A stretch of 64,000 nt of DNA, taken from contig WHSZ01000025.1 in the NCBI GenBank assembly GCA_009379845.1, forward strand, positions 1 to 64,000, read 5' to 3'. The stretch comes from Pseudonocardiaceae bacterium. Its GTDB lineage: Bacteria > Actinomycetota > Actinomycetes > Mycobacteriales > Pseudonocardiaceae. Every line of letters starts with the position of its first letter. Position 1 is the first letter of the stretch. Both the position numbers and the translations under genes were made by a program. Of this stretch, positions 54,925 through 63,965 are shown piece after piece. The notes under the pieces were generated by a model, which saw only the letters and a list, made by a program, of their open reading frames with translations, was not told the DNA's origin and made no database searches.

Positions 54925-55725
54925 CTAGCGTTCTGCGGCGGCGATGCCGCGCTGGCAGGCCTTGGCCAGCGCGCGCTGCCGGCGAATCCGGTCCACCAAC
55001 GGTAGCGGCCCGAGCTCCTTGCCAGGTGCGCCCTCCCGGTCGCTGACCAGCAACTCGTCGCCGAGCAGTGACCCCCGCACCAGCCACGATTCCCAGCGTT
55101 CCAGGTCCGGCATGGAGTAGTCGTACCCGACGACCAACGCCGGCCCGCTGTCCCCGCGCAGTTCCCCGCCACCCAGCCGGCCCAACCCGATCCGCGGCGC
55201 CGACCACTCCCGCGCGGCCACGGTGTGCAGCGCCAGCCCGGACCCGTCGTCCCGCACCAGCAACGCGTGCCGCACCGGATCGCTGCGCGCCGGCAGCTCG
55301 ACCACCCGGGTGACCCGCGGCAGCCGGACGATGATCCGCGACAACCACCACCAGTTTTCCCGGCACAGCAGCGGGCTGTCCGCGAGCGTGCGGGACGGCG
55401 GGTACTTCGCCAGCTCCTGTGGCAGCAGCTCGGGGGCGAACACGTCGCCGTCAGTGTCCTCGGTCAACGCGACCTGCCCGAGCACCGCCCGGCCGGCCGA
55501 GGCCGCGGGGAGCGAGCGGGAATCCGTCACCGCGAACGCCACCTCGCTGGCCTCGGCCAACCCGGTCACCGCATCGGCATGGGCGTACGGCACCGCGACG
55601 CACGGCACGTCGCCGTCCAGCAGCGGAATCACCGGCAGCGCCTGCGGCTGCCCACCCGCGCCGAGCCAGCACATCTCGCCGGTGACCGCCCGCCGCCACA
55701 CTTGCGACGGCTCGCCTGCACTCAT
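54925..55725 (-). CDS. Pyridoxamine-5'-phosphate-oxidase-like (FMN split-barrel) protein, tentative
   Basis: 266 residues. The N-terminal half resembles FMN-binding split barrels: AVTGEMCWLGAGGQPQALPVIPLLDGDVPCVAVPYAHADAVTGLAEASEVAFAVTDSR, then GQVALTEDTDGDVFAPELLPQELAKYPPSRTLADSPLLCRENWWWLSRIIVRL. The C-terminal half has no family that I recognise and ends in a basic helix (RIRRQRALAKACQRGIAAAER). A redox or heme/flavin role would fit the fold; none is shown by the neighbours. It is transcribed away from cstA. Confidence 0.5.
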   Translation of the reverse strand: MSAGEPSQVWRRAVTGEMCWLGAGGQPQALPVIPLLDGDVPCVAVPYAHADAVTGLAEASEVAFAVTDSRSLPAASAGRAVLGQVALTEDTDGDVFAPELLPQELAKYPPSRTLADSPLLCRENWWWLSRIIVRLPRVTRVVELPARSDPVRHALLVRDDGSGLALHTVAAREWSAPRIGLGRLGGGELRGDSGPALVVGYDYSMPDLERWESWLVRGSLLGDELLVSDREGAPGKELGPLPLVDRIRRQRALAKACQRGIAAAER

Positions 55726-55831
55726 GCTCTTCTCTTCATAACATCGACACTGTTAACGTGCGGCGCAGTATCTATCTGGACACCTCGGCTGGTCGATAAC
55801 TCCCGCCAATGAAGCCCGTGGAGAGCGTGTC

Positions 55832-57556
55832 ATGCCCGCAATCGTGATTGTCCTTGTCGTCGCCGTACTTTTCTTTTTCGGGTACCGGTACTACTCCGCA
55901 TACCTCGCCCGAAAGGTGTATGCCGTCGATCCGGCGTTCGTCACGCCGGCACACAGCATGCAGGACGGTGTCGACTTCGTCCCGACCAACAAGCACGTGC
56001 TGTTCGGTCACCACTTCACCTCCATCGCGGGTGCCGCGCCGATTGTCGGCCCGGCGATCGCGGTGTTCTGGGGATGGGGACCCGCCCTGCTGTGGGTGGT
56101 CGCCGGCACGATCTTCGCCGCGGGCGTGCACGATTTCGGGGCGCTCGCCGTTTCGGTACGGCACCAGGCGCGCAGCATCGGCACGCTGGCGAGCGAGGTG
56201 ATCAACCGGCGGGCAAGGACGCTGTTCCTGCTGATCATCTTCTTCCTGCTGACGCTGGTCAACGCGGTGTTCGCGGTGGTGATCGCGAACCTGTTCGTGG
56301 CCAACCCGGAGGCCGTGCTGCCGATCCTGCTGCAGATTCCGCTGGCCATCGGGATCGGCCAGTACATCTACCGGACCCGCAGCGCCGCGCTGGTCCCGAC
56401 GCTAATCGGTGTGGTGCTGCTGTACCTGTCCATCGGGCTCGGCCAGCTGTGGCCGATCTCGATCTCCGGGATCACCGCGGAAGACGGGTTCTTCACCGAT
56501 CGCAACGTGTGGGTGATCCTGCTGTTCCTCTACACGTTCTTCGCCTCCCGCATCCCGGTGTGGGTGCTGCTGCAGCCGCGCGACTACATCAACTCGCACC
56601 AGCTGTTCATCGCGCTCGGCGTGATCCTGCTCGGCGTCGCCGTCGGCATGGATCGGATCGTGGCCCCGCTGGTGAACGACACCCCGGAGGGTTCGCCGAA
56701 CTGGTTCCCGCTGCTGTTCGTCACGATCGCGTGCGGGGCGATATCCGGGTTCCACAGCCTGGTGTCGTCCGGAACGACATCGAAACAGTTGGACAAGGAA
56801 ACCGACGCGCGCTACATCGGCTACTTCGGCGCGGTCGGCGAGGGTTCGCTCGCGCTCGGCGCGATTCTGGCCTGCACCGCGGGTGTGGTGGCCAGCAGGG
56901 CGGACTGGAAGGGGCTGTACTCCGATTTCGGTGCCGCGTCGGACAACGCGACCGCGAACTTCGTCGAGGGAATCGGGAACTTCGCAGGAAACCTCGGGGT
57001 GCCAGGTGCGATCGGCGCGACGTTCGCGGCGATCGTGGTGATCAGCTTCGCGGCGACCACAATGGACACCGGCGTCCGGCTGCAGCGTTACATCGTGCAG
57101 GAGATCGCCGAGATCGCCGGTGCGCGCAGGCTGTCCCGCAGCATCACGTTCGGCTCGCTGGTCGCGGTGCTCCTTCCGCTTGTGATGGCGCTGCTGCCGG
57201 GTGGCGGCGAGGACGGGTTCACGTTCGGCGTGCTGTGACAACTGTTCGGCACCACCAACCAGCTCACCGCGGGGCTCGCGCTGGCCGTGGTAGCGGTGTG
57301 GGTGACCAAGAACCGCCGCAACCCGCTCGCGGTGATGGTGCCGCTGGTGTTCCTGCTGGCGATGACCACCTGGGCGTTGATCGTCAACCTTGACAAGTTC
57401 ATCACCGAGCAGCAGTGGGTGCTCGTACCGCTCGACCTGATCATCTTCGTGCTGGCGATCTGGCTGATCATCGAGGCAGCCATCTCGCTGCGCAACGCGT
57501 GGCGTTCCCGCAGCGAGGTACCCGCGCCGCAAGCGGAGCGGGACACCGAGGCGTGA
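55832..57556 (+). pseudogene. cstA: Carbon starvation protein CstA interrupted by an in-frame TGA
   Basis: 574 codons of polytopic CstA/BtsT-type transporter. The first 468 residues show SAYLARKVYAVDPAFVTPAHSMQDGVDFVPTNKHVLFGHHFTSIAGAAPIVGPAIAVFWGWGPALLWVV and further helices, ending ...GGGEDGFTFGVL. A TGA (57236-57238) follows, and then the same frame continues with QLFGTTNQLTAGLALAVVAVWV and two more helices to 57556. The family motif is LWPLFGxxNQ, so the TGA replaces the conserved Trp (TGG to TGA). The 3' part keeps normal codon use and its stop overlaps the next ATG, so the lesion is recent or the codon is read through. CstA proteins carry pyruvate or peptides. Confidence 0.88.
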
Positions 57557-57834
57557 TGTTCGCCCGTGCCTGGTCTCGGCTCGTCGCGGCGTGGCGTCGC
57601 GTCGAGGCCGGGCACGACGAAGTGTTCGTCGCGCGCTGGCGGCAGGGGTTACGTCGGGAAGCCCGCCGGCAGGAGGACACCATGCGCGCACTGGTGATGC
57701 TGGAATCCCTCGGCGTGGACAACCCGGTGGCCTACGAGACGCTCGAGCTCATCCCGCACCTGGTCGGTGAGCTGCACGAGTGGCATCAACGGATGGGGCA
57801 GGAAACCTTCGGCGATCCAGGGGTGTGCTGTTGA
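57556..57834 (+). CDS. cory-CC-star family small protein
   Basis: 92 residues: a basic amphipathic N-terminus (FARAWSRLVAAWRRVEAGHDEVFVARWRQGLRREARRQEDTMRALVMLESLGVDNPVAYETLELIPHLVGELHEWHQRMG) and the family hallmark, two Cys as the last residues before the stop (GVCC). The ATG overlaps the cstA stop (TGATG), and the stop overlaps the TTG of the ArsA-like gene. Named for its C-terminal Cys-Cys-stop; the biochemical role is unknown. The terminal Cys pair could bind metal or be handed to the neighbouring ATPase (inference). Confidence 0.82.
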   Translation: MFARAWSRLVAAWRRVEAGHDEVFVARWRQGLRREARRQEDTMRALVMLESLGVDNPVAYETLELIPHLVGELHEWHQRMGQETFGDPGVCC

Positions 57835-58757
57835 CCCGTCCCGTGCGGTTCTTCGGCGGCAAGGGTGGCGTTGGCAAGACGACGCTGGCTGCCGCTTTCG
57901 GGCTCGCCCAGGCCGGCAGGCAACTGCGGACCCTGGTGGTCTCCACCGACCCGGCACACTCGCTCGGCGACGTGTTCGGGGCCGAGCTCGCCGACGAACC
58001 GCGCGAGGTGGCCGCACACCTGTGGGCCGCCGAGATCAGCGGTGAGCAGCAGGCCCGCAACCGGGTCGAGGAGATCATCGAGGACGCGCACGCGGCGCTG
58101 CCGCGCGAGGTGATGCCGGCCGTGCGGCGGCACCTCGAGTTGGCCACGGACAGCCCCGGCACCGTGGAATCCGCGCTGCTCGACCGGTTGACGCAGCTCG
58201 TGGCGCAGGTCGGCGACCGGTGGGATCGCCTGGTGGTGGACAGTGCCCCGACCGGCCACATGCTGCGGCTGCTCAGCCTGCCCGCGCTGCTCACGCCGTG
58301 GATCGAAGGGCTTGCCAGGCAGCGGGAACGGGTGCGTGGCATGGACCGGATGGTGGCCGGCATGACGGGCAGGGCGCAGGAGCGCGCCGACCCGCTGCTC
58401 GAGCGGTTGCACGCCCGCCGCGAACGGCTGGAGAACCTCGGGCAGCGACTGCGGGACGAGGCCGCCGTGCACCTCGTGCTGGTGCCCGAGTTGCTGCCAC
58501 TCGCCGAGACGCTGCGCACCGTGGAGTCGTTGACGCAGGCGGGAATGCGTCTCAGACCGCTGATCGTGAACCGGGTGCTGCCGGACGACGACGCCGGGCT
58601 ACTCGGCAAGCGGCGCGGCCAGCAGGACGAGGTGCTCGACCGGCTGGCTGCGGAAGCGGGCGAACTCGGTGTGCTGTGGGTGCCGATGCTCGCCGGTTCG
58701 CTCACCACCGGCGCCGAACTGACCGAGCTCGCGGAGCACCTCGCGGCTGCGCGGTGA
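57831..58757 (+). CDS. ArsA/GET3-like P-loop ATPase
   Basis: 308 residues. The deviant Walker A is GGKGGVGKTT (9-18) with signature Lys11; STDPAHSLGDVFG is switch I, and DSAPTGHMLRLLSLPALL is the switch II/ArsA motif. There are no Cys triads of arsenite-stimulated ArsA, and no arsenic genes nearby. It starts with a TTG overlapping the cory-CC-star stop (TTGA), so the two are translated together. In other systems such ATPases pump anions with ArsB or target tail-anchored proteins; here the partner may be the CC-ending protein or CstA. Confidence 0.88.
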   Translation: MTRPVRFFGGKGGVGKTTLAAAFGLAQAGRQLRTLVVSTDPAHSLGDVFGAELADEPREVAAHLWAAEISGEQQARNRVEEIIEDAHAALPREVMPAVRRHLELATDSPGTVESALLDRLTQLVAQVGDRWDRLVVDSAPTGHMLRLLSLPALLTPWIEGLARQRERVRGMDRMVAGMTGRAQERADPLLERLHARRERLENLGQRLRDEAAVHLVLVPELLPLAETLRTVESLTQAGMRLRPLIVNRVLPDDDAGLLGKRRGQQDEVLDRLAAEAGELGVLWVPMLAGSLTTGAELTELAEHLAAAR

Positions 58758-58850
58758 CCGGATGGGACCAGTACCGTCCACTGTGTACAGGCCGCGAACC
58801 GCGGGACGCCGTGCGGGAAGCGCCGGTGCCACCGCCCGCGCTGGAACGAT

Positions 58851-60218
58851 ATGAGCACACAACGCGGACCGAGGCGTCTGGCATCGGCCGCGCTGCTGTC
58901 GTTGGGCTGCGCGATCGTGGTAGCGGTCCTCGCGTTTCCCACGCCCCTCGATGTGCTCGCCGCCGGGTTGTGGCGGGTGGCCCCGACCTGCGTCGAGGTG
59001 GCCGCGATCCTGCTCGGCGGCGTGCTGCTCAACGAGCTGATGAGCGTGGGCGGGGCGAACGAGCGGCTGGCCGACTGGTTGGCGACGGTTTGCCGGGAGC
59101 CGGCCCGTGCCGTCGTGTTGATCCTGCTCGGCGTCACGCCGTTCGCCGAGTCGGTCACCGGTTTCGGGGTCGGCGTGGTGATCGCGGTCCCGCTGCTGCT
59201 CCGGTTGGGGCTGGCGCCGACCAGGGCGGCCATCACCGGCCTGCTCGGCCTTGTCACCGTGCCGTGGGGCGCGCTCGGCCCAGGCACGCTGGTCGCCGCC
59301 CAGTTCACCGGGGTGGATCTGCGGCAGCTCGGGGTGCACTCCGCGCTGCTGTCCCTGCCGGTGTTCCTGATGGCCGCCGCCGGCGGGTTGATCACAGCCG
59401 TGGGCCCCCGGCGGGCGCGCCGCACCGTCCCGGAATTGCTCATCGGGGTGGCCGCGCTGGGCTTCGGGGTGTGGGCGGTCAACGTCACCATCGGGGTGCC
59501 GCTTGCCGGGGTGCTCGGCAGCGTGTTCAGCATCGGCGTGTTGCTTCTGGCCGCCGGTATCCGGGAACGGCGGAAGCTCACCTTCACCCGGCGGCTGGCC
59601 TGGGCGCTACGTCCGTACGCGTGCCTGGTGGTGGGGCTGCTCGGCGGCCGCGCCCTGGCCTCGGCGCTGCCCGGCGCCGGCGCGTTCGTGTCCAGCCCGG
59701 CCAGCTGGCTGCTGGCCACCTGTGCGCTGACCCCGTGGCTGCTGCGTATCCCGCCGGATGCGCTCGTCCCGGCCGGGCGAACGGCGCTGGCGCGGTGGAC
59801 TCCGGTTGCCGTCACCACCGTCACGTTCCTCGTGCTCGGTGCGCTGCTCACGGTCACCGGCATGAGCGCGGCCGTTGCCGGGGCCGCCGCCGGTCTCGGT
59901 GAGGCCTACCTCTTCCTCGCGGCGTTCATCGGCGCCCTCGGCGGTTTCGTCACCGGAACGAACGTGGGCGCCAACGCGATGCTGGTCACCAGCCAGGCCA
60001 CCGCGGCGCACGCCCTCGGCGTCGGCACGCTCTCCCTGGTCGCCGTGCAGAACGTGGCGGCATCGCTGGCCACCATGGCGTCCGTGCCGAGGGTGGCGCT
60101 GGCCGTGGGGCTCGCCGGCCACGAGGCGGTGCAGCACGGACGGGTGCTGCGCACCGTGCTGCTGGTGGACATCGCCATCCTGGCGGTGCTCGGCGGCGTC
60201 ACCGTCATCGGGACGTGA
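58851..60218 (+). CDS. L-lactate permease family transporter (LctP)
   Basis: 455 residues with about 12 hydrophobic helices. Family signatures are [49 protein letters not shown] and the C-terminal [26 protein letters not shown] with [18 protein letters not shown]. It takes up L-lactate or glycolate with protons. It lies 93 bases after the ArsA-like gene and would pair functionally with the C3-acid transporter CstA. It ends 37 bases before trmD. Confidence 0.9.
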   Translation: MSTQRGPRRLASAALLSLGCAIVVAVLAFPTPLDVLAAGLWRVAPTCVEVAAILLGGVLLNELMSVGGANERLADWLATVCREPARAVVLILLGVTPFAESVTGFGVGVVIAVPLLLRLGLAPTRAAITGLLGLVTVPWGALGPGTLVAAQFTGVDLRQLGVHSALLSLPVFLMAAAGGLITAVGPRRARRTVPELLIGVAALGFGVWAVNVTIGVPLAGVLGSVFSIGVLLLAAGIRERRKLTFTRRLAWALRPYACLVVGLLGGRALASALPGAGAFVSSPASWLLATCALTPWLLRIPPDALVPAGRTALARWTPVAVTTVTFLVLGALLTVTGMSAAVAGAAAGLGEAYLFLAAFIGALGGFVTGTNVGANAMLVTSQATAAHALGVGTLSLVAVQNVAASLATMASVPRVALAVGLAGHEAVQHGRVLRTVLLVDIAILAVLGGVTVIGT

Positions 60219-60255
60219 GGCGTCGCGGACCCGCCAGCCGGTTTACCCTCGGCCG

Positions 60256-61005
60256 GTGCGCATCGACGTCGTCACGATCTTCCCTGAGTACCTCGCGCCG
60301 CTGCGTACCGCGCTGCTCGGCAAGGCCATCGAGCGCGGGCTGCTCGGCGTTGAGGTGCACGACCTGCGGGACTGGACGTACGACGTGCACCGCGCGGTGG
60401 ACGACAGCCCGTACGGCGGCGGGCCGGGCATGGTGATGAAACCCCAGGTGTGGGGGGAGGCGCTGGACGAGGTGTGCCCCGGCGGTGCCCGGCTGGTCGT
60501 GCCCACGCCGGCTGGCCGCCCGTTCACCCAGACCGTGGCGCACGAGTACGCCCGCGAGGAGCACCTGGTGTTCGCCTGCGGCCGCTACGAGGGCATCGAC
60601 CAGCGGGTGCTGGACGACGCGGCGCGCCGGACGACGGTGGACGAGATGTCCATCGGCGACTACGTGCTGGTCGGCGGCGAAGCCGCGGTGCTGGTGATCG
60701 TGGAGGCCGTCGCGCGACTGCTGCCGGGCGTGCTCGGTAACCCGGTGTCGGCCGAGCAGGACTCGTTCTCCGACGGGCTGCTCGAAGGCCCCAGCTACAC
60801 CCGCCCGGAGGTGTGGCGCGAGCTGCCGGTGCCGGACGTGCTGCGATCCGGCAACCACGCCGCGATCGAGCGGTGGCGGCGGGACCGCGCCCTTGAACGC
60901 ACCTTCCATCGCAGGCCCGAGCTGCTCGCCGCGCTGCCGCCCGAGGCACTGGACGAACACGACCGTGCGCTGCTCGAGCGGCTGCGCGCGGAGGGCCCCG
61001 GTTAG
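60256..61005 (+). CDS. trmD: tRNA (guanine(37)-N1)-methyltransferase
   Basis: 249 residues of SPOUT fold with the trefoil-knot SAM site: [108 protein letters not shown] and [14 protein letters not shown]. It makes m1G37 and prevents +1 frameshifting. The GTG at 60256 is the usual start; an open frame upstream is antisense-like shadow of the permease. It is normally next to rimM. Confidence 0.97.
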   Translation: MRIDVVTIFPEYLAPLRTALLGKAIERGLLGVEVHDLRDWTYDVHRAVDDSPYGGGPGMVMKPQVWGEALDEVCPGGARLVVPTPAGRPFTQTVAHEYAREEHLVFACGRYEGIDQRVLDDAARRTTVDEMSIGDYVLVGGEAAVLVIVEAVARLLPGVLGNPVSAEQDSFSDGLLEGPSYTRPEVWRELPVPDVLRSGNHAAIERWRRDRALERTFHRRPELLAALPPEALDEHDRALLERLRAEGPG

Positions 61006-61153
61006 TCCAGTCGGCGGTTCTGTCATACTTGATGGGTTGCCGTGAGGTGCGCAGCGCTCGACTACCACTCCAAGCATGGTTACTGATGCGCCGAGCCGCG
61101 CCCGTGCCAGGCAGCCCGAAGCCATCGAAGAACCCGAGGACGAGGACGGACCG

Positions 61154-61513
61154 ATGAACACCCTGGACGCTTTGGACGCTGAGTCGCTGCGCTCCGACAT
61201 TCCGAACTTCCGTCCGGGCGACACGCTGAAGGTGCACGTCCGGGTCATTGAGGGCACCCGGCAGCGTGTCCAGGTGTTCCAGGGCGTGGTGATCCGCCGC
61301 CAGGGTGGCGGCATCCGCGAGACGTTCACCGTTCGGAAGGTTTCCTTCGGCGTCGGCGTTGAGCGCACCTTCCCGGTGCACTCGCCGAACATCGCGAAGA
61401 TCGAGGTCGACAAGCGCGGTGACGTGCGGCGGGCCAAGCTGTACTACCTGCGTGAGCTGCGCGGCAAGGCCGCCAAGATCAAGGAGCGCCGCCAGAGCCC
61501 GTCGGCCTCCTGA
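61154..61513 (+). CDS. rplS: 50S ribosomal protein L19
   Basis: 119 residues: [111 protein letters not shown], a textbook L19. It lies at the 30S-50S interface. The in-frame ATG at 61076 would add 26 acidic residues ([19 protein letters not shown]); the ATG at 61154 with GAGGACGAGGA upstream gives the conserved family start and is preferred. Confidence 0.96.
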   Translation: MNTLDALDAESLRSDIPNFRPGDTLKVHVRVIEGTRQRVQVFQGVVIRRQGGGIRETFTVRKVSFGVGVERTFPVHSPNIAKIEVDKRGDVRRAKLYYLRELRGKAAKIKERRQSPSAS

Positions 61514-61545
61514 GCTTCGTGAATCGGGTGCCGTAGCCTGACCTG

Positions 61546-62499
61546 GTGGTCGACCGCGTGACATTCAACTCTGCCGAGGAAGACCCGGACCGAACGGCGC
61601 GCTCCGAGGCGGGCGGCGCTGGTCAGAAGCCGGACGAAGCCGAGCAACCGCGCCGCTCGCGTCGCGCGGACAAGGCGAAGAAGCGATCGTTCTGGAAAGA
61701 ACTGCCCATTCTGATCGTGGTGGCGCTGGTCCTGACTTTCCTCATCCAGCACTTCATCGCCCGCGTGTACATGATCCCCTCGGGCTCGATGGAGGAGACG
61801 CTGCACGGTTGCCCCGGCTGCACCGGCGACCGCGTGCTCGTCGATCAGGTCACCTACGCCTTCTCGGATCCCGAACCGGGCGATGTGGTGGTGTTCAAGG
61901 GCCCCGCGGCGTGGACCGAGAACGACGCGCCGAGCACGGATTCCGGCAACCCGGTGGTGAACTTCTTCCGGCAGATCGGTTCCGTGGTCGGGCTCGCGCC
62001 GCCGGACGAGAAGGACTTCGTGAAGCGGATCATCGCGGTCGGCGGGCAGACCGTGGAATGCTGCGACAACCAGAACCGCGTGCTGGTGGACGGCGAGCCG
62101 CTCGACGAGCCGTACATACACTGGGAACAAGGTTCGGGTAACACCCAATCCGAGTTCAAACCGGTCCGTGTGCCGCAGGGTTCGGTATGGATGATGGGCG
62201 ACAACCGCAACGACTCGAACGACTCGCGCTACCAGGGGGGCGGTGGCCCGCGCGGCGCGGTCCCGCTGGACAACATCATCGGCAAGGCCCGCGTGATCGT
62301 GCTCCCGCCGTCCCGCTGGCAGGGCGTGAGCGACCACGATCCGCAGCCCGTTTCCATGCCGGCGCAGTCCGCGGGCGTGCCGGCATGGCAGCAGGGACTT
62401 CCCGCCGGCATCGGTGTGGCCGCGGCCTGGCCGACGTTGTGGATCGGCCGCAAGAGCCGCGACCGGCTGGTGCTGGCCTGGCAGCGCCGGAGGTCTTAG
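61546..62499 (+). CDS. lepB: Signal peptidase I
   Basis: 317 residues. A hydrophilic basic N-terminus is followed by one transmembrane helix (about 53-72, [20 protein letters not shown]) and the catalytic dyad Ser81 ([11 protein letters not shown]) and Lys160 ([17 protein letters not shown]). Box E is [14 protein letters not shown]-terminal tail beyond the catalytic domain (about 275-317) is longer than in E. coli and includes a second weakly hydrophobic segment. It cleaves Sec and Tat signal peptides outside the membrane. GTG start; lies between rplS and rnhB. Confidence 0.96.
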   Translation: MVDRVTFNSAEEDPDRTARSEAGGAGQKPDEAEQPRRSRRADKAKKRSFWKELPILIVVALVLTFLIQHFIARVYMIPSGSMEETLHGCPGCTGDRVLVDQVTYAFSDPEPGDVVVFKGPAAWTENDAPSTDSGNPVVNFFRQIGSVVGLAPPDEKDFVKRIIAVGGQTVECCDNQNRVLVDGEPLDEPYIHWEQGSGNTQSEFKPVRVPQGSVWMMGDNRNDSNDSRYQGGGGPRGAVPLDNIIGKARVIVLPPSRWQGVSDHDPQPVSMPAQSAGVPAWQQGLPAGIGVAAAWPTLWIGRKSRDRLVLAWQRRRS

Positions 62500-62503
62500 T
62501 GGC

Positions 62504-63379
62504 GTGACAGTGTCGGCCGAGCTTCGCCCGCCGAGGGCCGTGGTGCGTCGTGACTCCGGCACGTGGGCGTTTCAGACGGCGCTGGATCGGCGTGGCCTCG
62601 GTCCGGTCGCCGGCGTGGATGAGGCCGGGCGGGGTGCGTGCGCCGGTCCGCTCGTGGTCGCGTCGTGCGTGCTTCGCCCGAAGGACCAAACGCGGTTCGC
62701 CGAGTTGACCGACTCGAAGCTGCTCAGCCCGGAAACCAGGGAACGGTTGTACGAATTGGTCGTGGCGCGCGCTCAGGACTACGCGGTGGTGGTTGTCCCG
62801 CCTGGCGAGGTGGACGCGACCGGCGTGCACGTGGCCAACGTGGAGGGCATGCGAAGGGCGGTGGCTCGATTGGGCGCACACCCTGGCTACGTGCTGACCG
62901 ACGGGTTCAACGTTCCCGGGTTGACCGCGCCGAACGTGCCGGTGCGCAAGGGTGATCGGGCCGCGGCGTGCGTGGCGGCCGCGTCCGTGCTGGCCAAGGT
63001 GACACGGGATCGGATCATGACCGAGCTGCACACCGAACACGCCATGTACGGGTTCGCCGAGCACAAGGGCTACTGCACGACCGAGCACGGCGAGGCGCTG
63101 ATGCGGCACGGGCCGAGCGAGGTGCACAGGTGGTCGTACGCGAACGTGGTGTCCGCGGCGCTGGCGCACGACCTGCGACCGCCGCACCGGGTGGTGCGCA
63201 GCCTGGCCGCGCTGCGCCGGCTCGAGCCCGAGACCACCGATGAGGCGGACGACGAGACGCTGTCCGCCGAGGCGACCGAGGACGCGGGTGCCACCGCGTG
63301 CGATGTGGTTCAGAATGGGAGTTTCCCGGCTGGGTTGGTGCCGGACAACGAGGTATGGCGAGGAGGGACGCGGACGTGA
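62504..63379 (+). CDS. rnhB: Ribonuclease HII
   Basis: 291 residues from the GTG at 62504. The type 2 RNase H core has [23 protein letters not shown] (catalytic Asp-Glu), [31 protein letters not shown] (Asp) and [24 protein letters not shown], then [27 protein letters not shown]. It removes ribonucleotides from DNA and RNA primers. An acidic C-terminal extension ([19 protein letters not shown]) of about 60 residues follows the catalytic part and is not needed for the fold. Confidence 0.95.
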   Translation: MTVSAELRPPRAVVRRDSGTWAFQTALDRRGLGPVAGVDEAGRGACAGPLVVASCVLRPKDQTRFAELTDSKLLSPETRERLYELVVARAQDYAVVVVPPGEVDATGVHVANVEGMRRAVARLGAHPGYVLTDGFNVPGLTAPNVPVRKGDRAAACVAAASVLAKVTRDRIMTELHTEHAMYGFAEHKGYCTTEHGEALMRHGPSEVHRWSYANVVSAALAHDLRPPHRVVRSLAALRRLEPETTDEADDETLSAEATEDAGATACDVVQNGSFPAGLVPDNEVWRGGTRT

Positions 63380-63413
63380 GCACTGGGAGCGTTTTCACTG
63401 CCGCGGAGACGCG

Positions 63414-63737
63414 ATGAGCGGCGAGGATCTCGAGAAGTACGAGACCGAGATGGAGCTGCAGCTCTATCGGGAGTACCGCGACATCGTCAGCCAGTTCGCC
63501 TACGTGGTGGAGACCGAGCGGCGGTTCTACCTGGCCAACGCGGTCGACGTGCAGGTCAAGGACGCTGAGGGAGAGGTCTACTTCGAGGTGCGGATGTCCG
63601 ACGCGTGGGTGTGGGACATGTACCGGCCGGCGCGTTTCGTGAAGAACGTCCGGGTGATCACGTTCAAGGACGTCAACGTCGAGGAGCTGGAGAAGCCGGA
63701 CCTGCGGCTGCCGGAGGAAGGCCCGTTCCCCGGCTGA
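63414..63737 (+). CDS. DUF2469 family protein (Rv2901c-like)
   Basis: 107 residues, highly conserved in Actinobacteria: SAEDLEKYETEMELQLYREY-type start (here SGEDLEKYETEMELQLYREYRDIVSQFAYVVETERRFYLANAVDVQ), VRMSDAWVWDMYRPARFVKNVRVITFKDVNVEEL, and a short acidic end. No enzymatic motif is visible; the function is unknown despite invariance and constant linkage to rnhB. The ATG at 63414 follows GCGGAGACGCG. Confidence 0.93.
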   Translation: MSGEDLEKYETEMELQLYREYRDIVSQFAYVVETERRFYLANAVDVQVKDAEGEVYFEVRMSDAWVWDMYRPARFVKNVRVITFKDVNVEELEKPDLRLPEEGPFPG

Positions 63738-63739
63738 CT

Positions 63740-63766
63740 TTTCGTGCCTTTCGTGCCTTTCGTGCC
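63740..63766. repeat. 9-bp tandem repeat (TTTCGTGCC)x3
   Basis: Three exact 9-base units just after the DUF2469 stop. A short slippage repeat; no hairpin or known function. Confidence 0.85.
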
Positions 63767-63859
63767 GGCCGTCGCCCGGTCGGACCATGCCCGACGGGGC
63801 GGGCCTCCTAGCACAACCGACCGACAGAACCGTCGCGCCGCGCTCTCGTTCGGCCCGGG

Positions 63860-63887
63860 TTATCCACACCCGCTCCGGTTATCCACA
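63860..63887 (+). promoter_or_regulatory. Two perfect DnaA boxes (TTATCCACA)
   Basis: TTATCCACA occurs at 63860-63868 and again at 63879-63887, both direct and each preceded by GG. This is the consensus bound by the initiator DnaA. The spacing of 19 bases (about two turns) puts the sites on one DNA face. No dnaA or dnaN gene is near, so this is not an obvious replication origin; titration or promoter control of the next gene is more likely. Confidence 0.6.
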
Positions 63888-63965
63888 GTTCGCCCGAGCG
63901 CGCTGGAATCCGCTCGCCCGCCCCGGCAACGTTGATCCCACGACGCCAGAGCGAGGGGAGCGGGT

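Noticed and set aside
57236..57238. TGA in cstA as selenocysteine
   Set aside because: The position is a conserved Trp, not a Cys/Sec site, and no SECIS-like hairpin stands out just downstream; nonsense mutation or readthrough is simpler.
57831..58757. Arsenic resistance operon
   Set aside because: The ATPase is ArsA-like, but there is no arsB, arsR or arsC nearby and no arsenite-binding Cys triad.
63860..63887. Replication origin
   Set aside because: Only two DnaA boxes are present and dnaA, dnaN, gyrB or rpmH are not in the neighbourhood.
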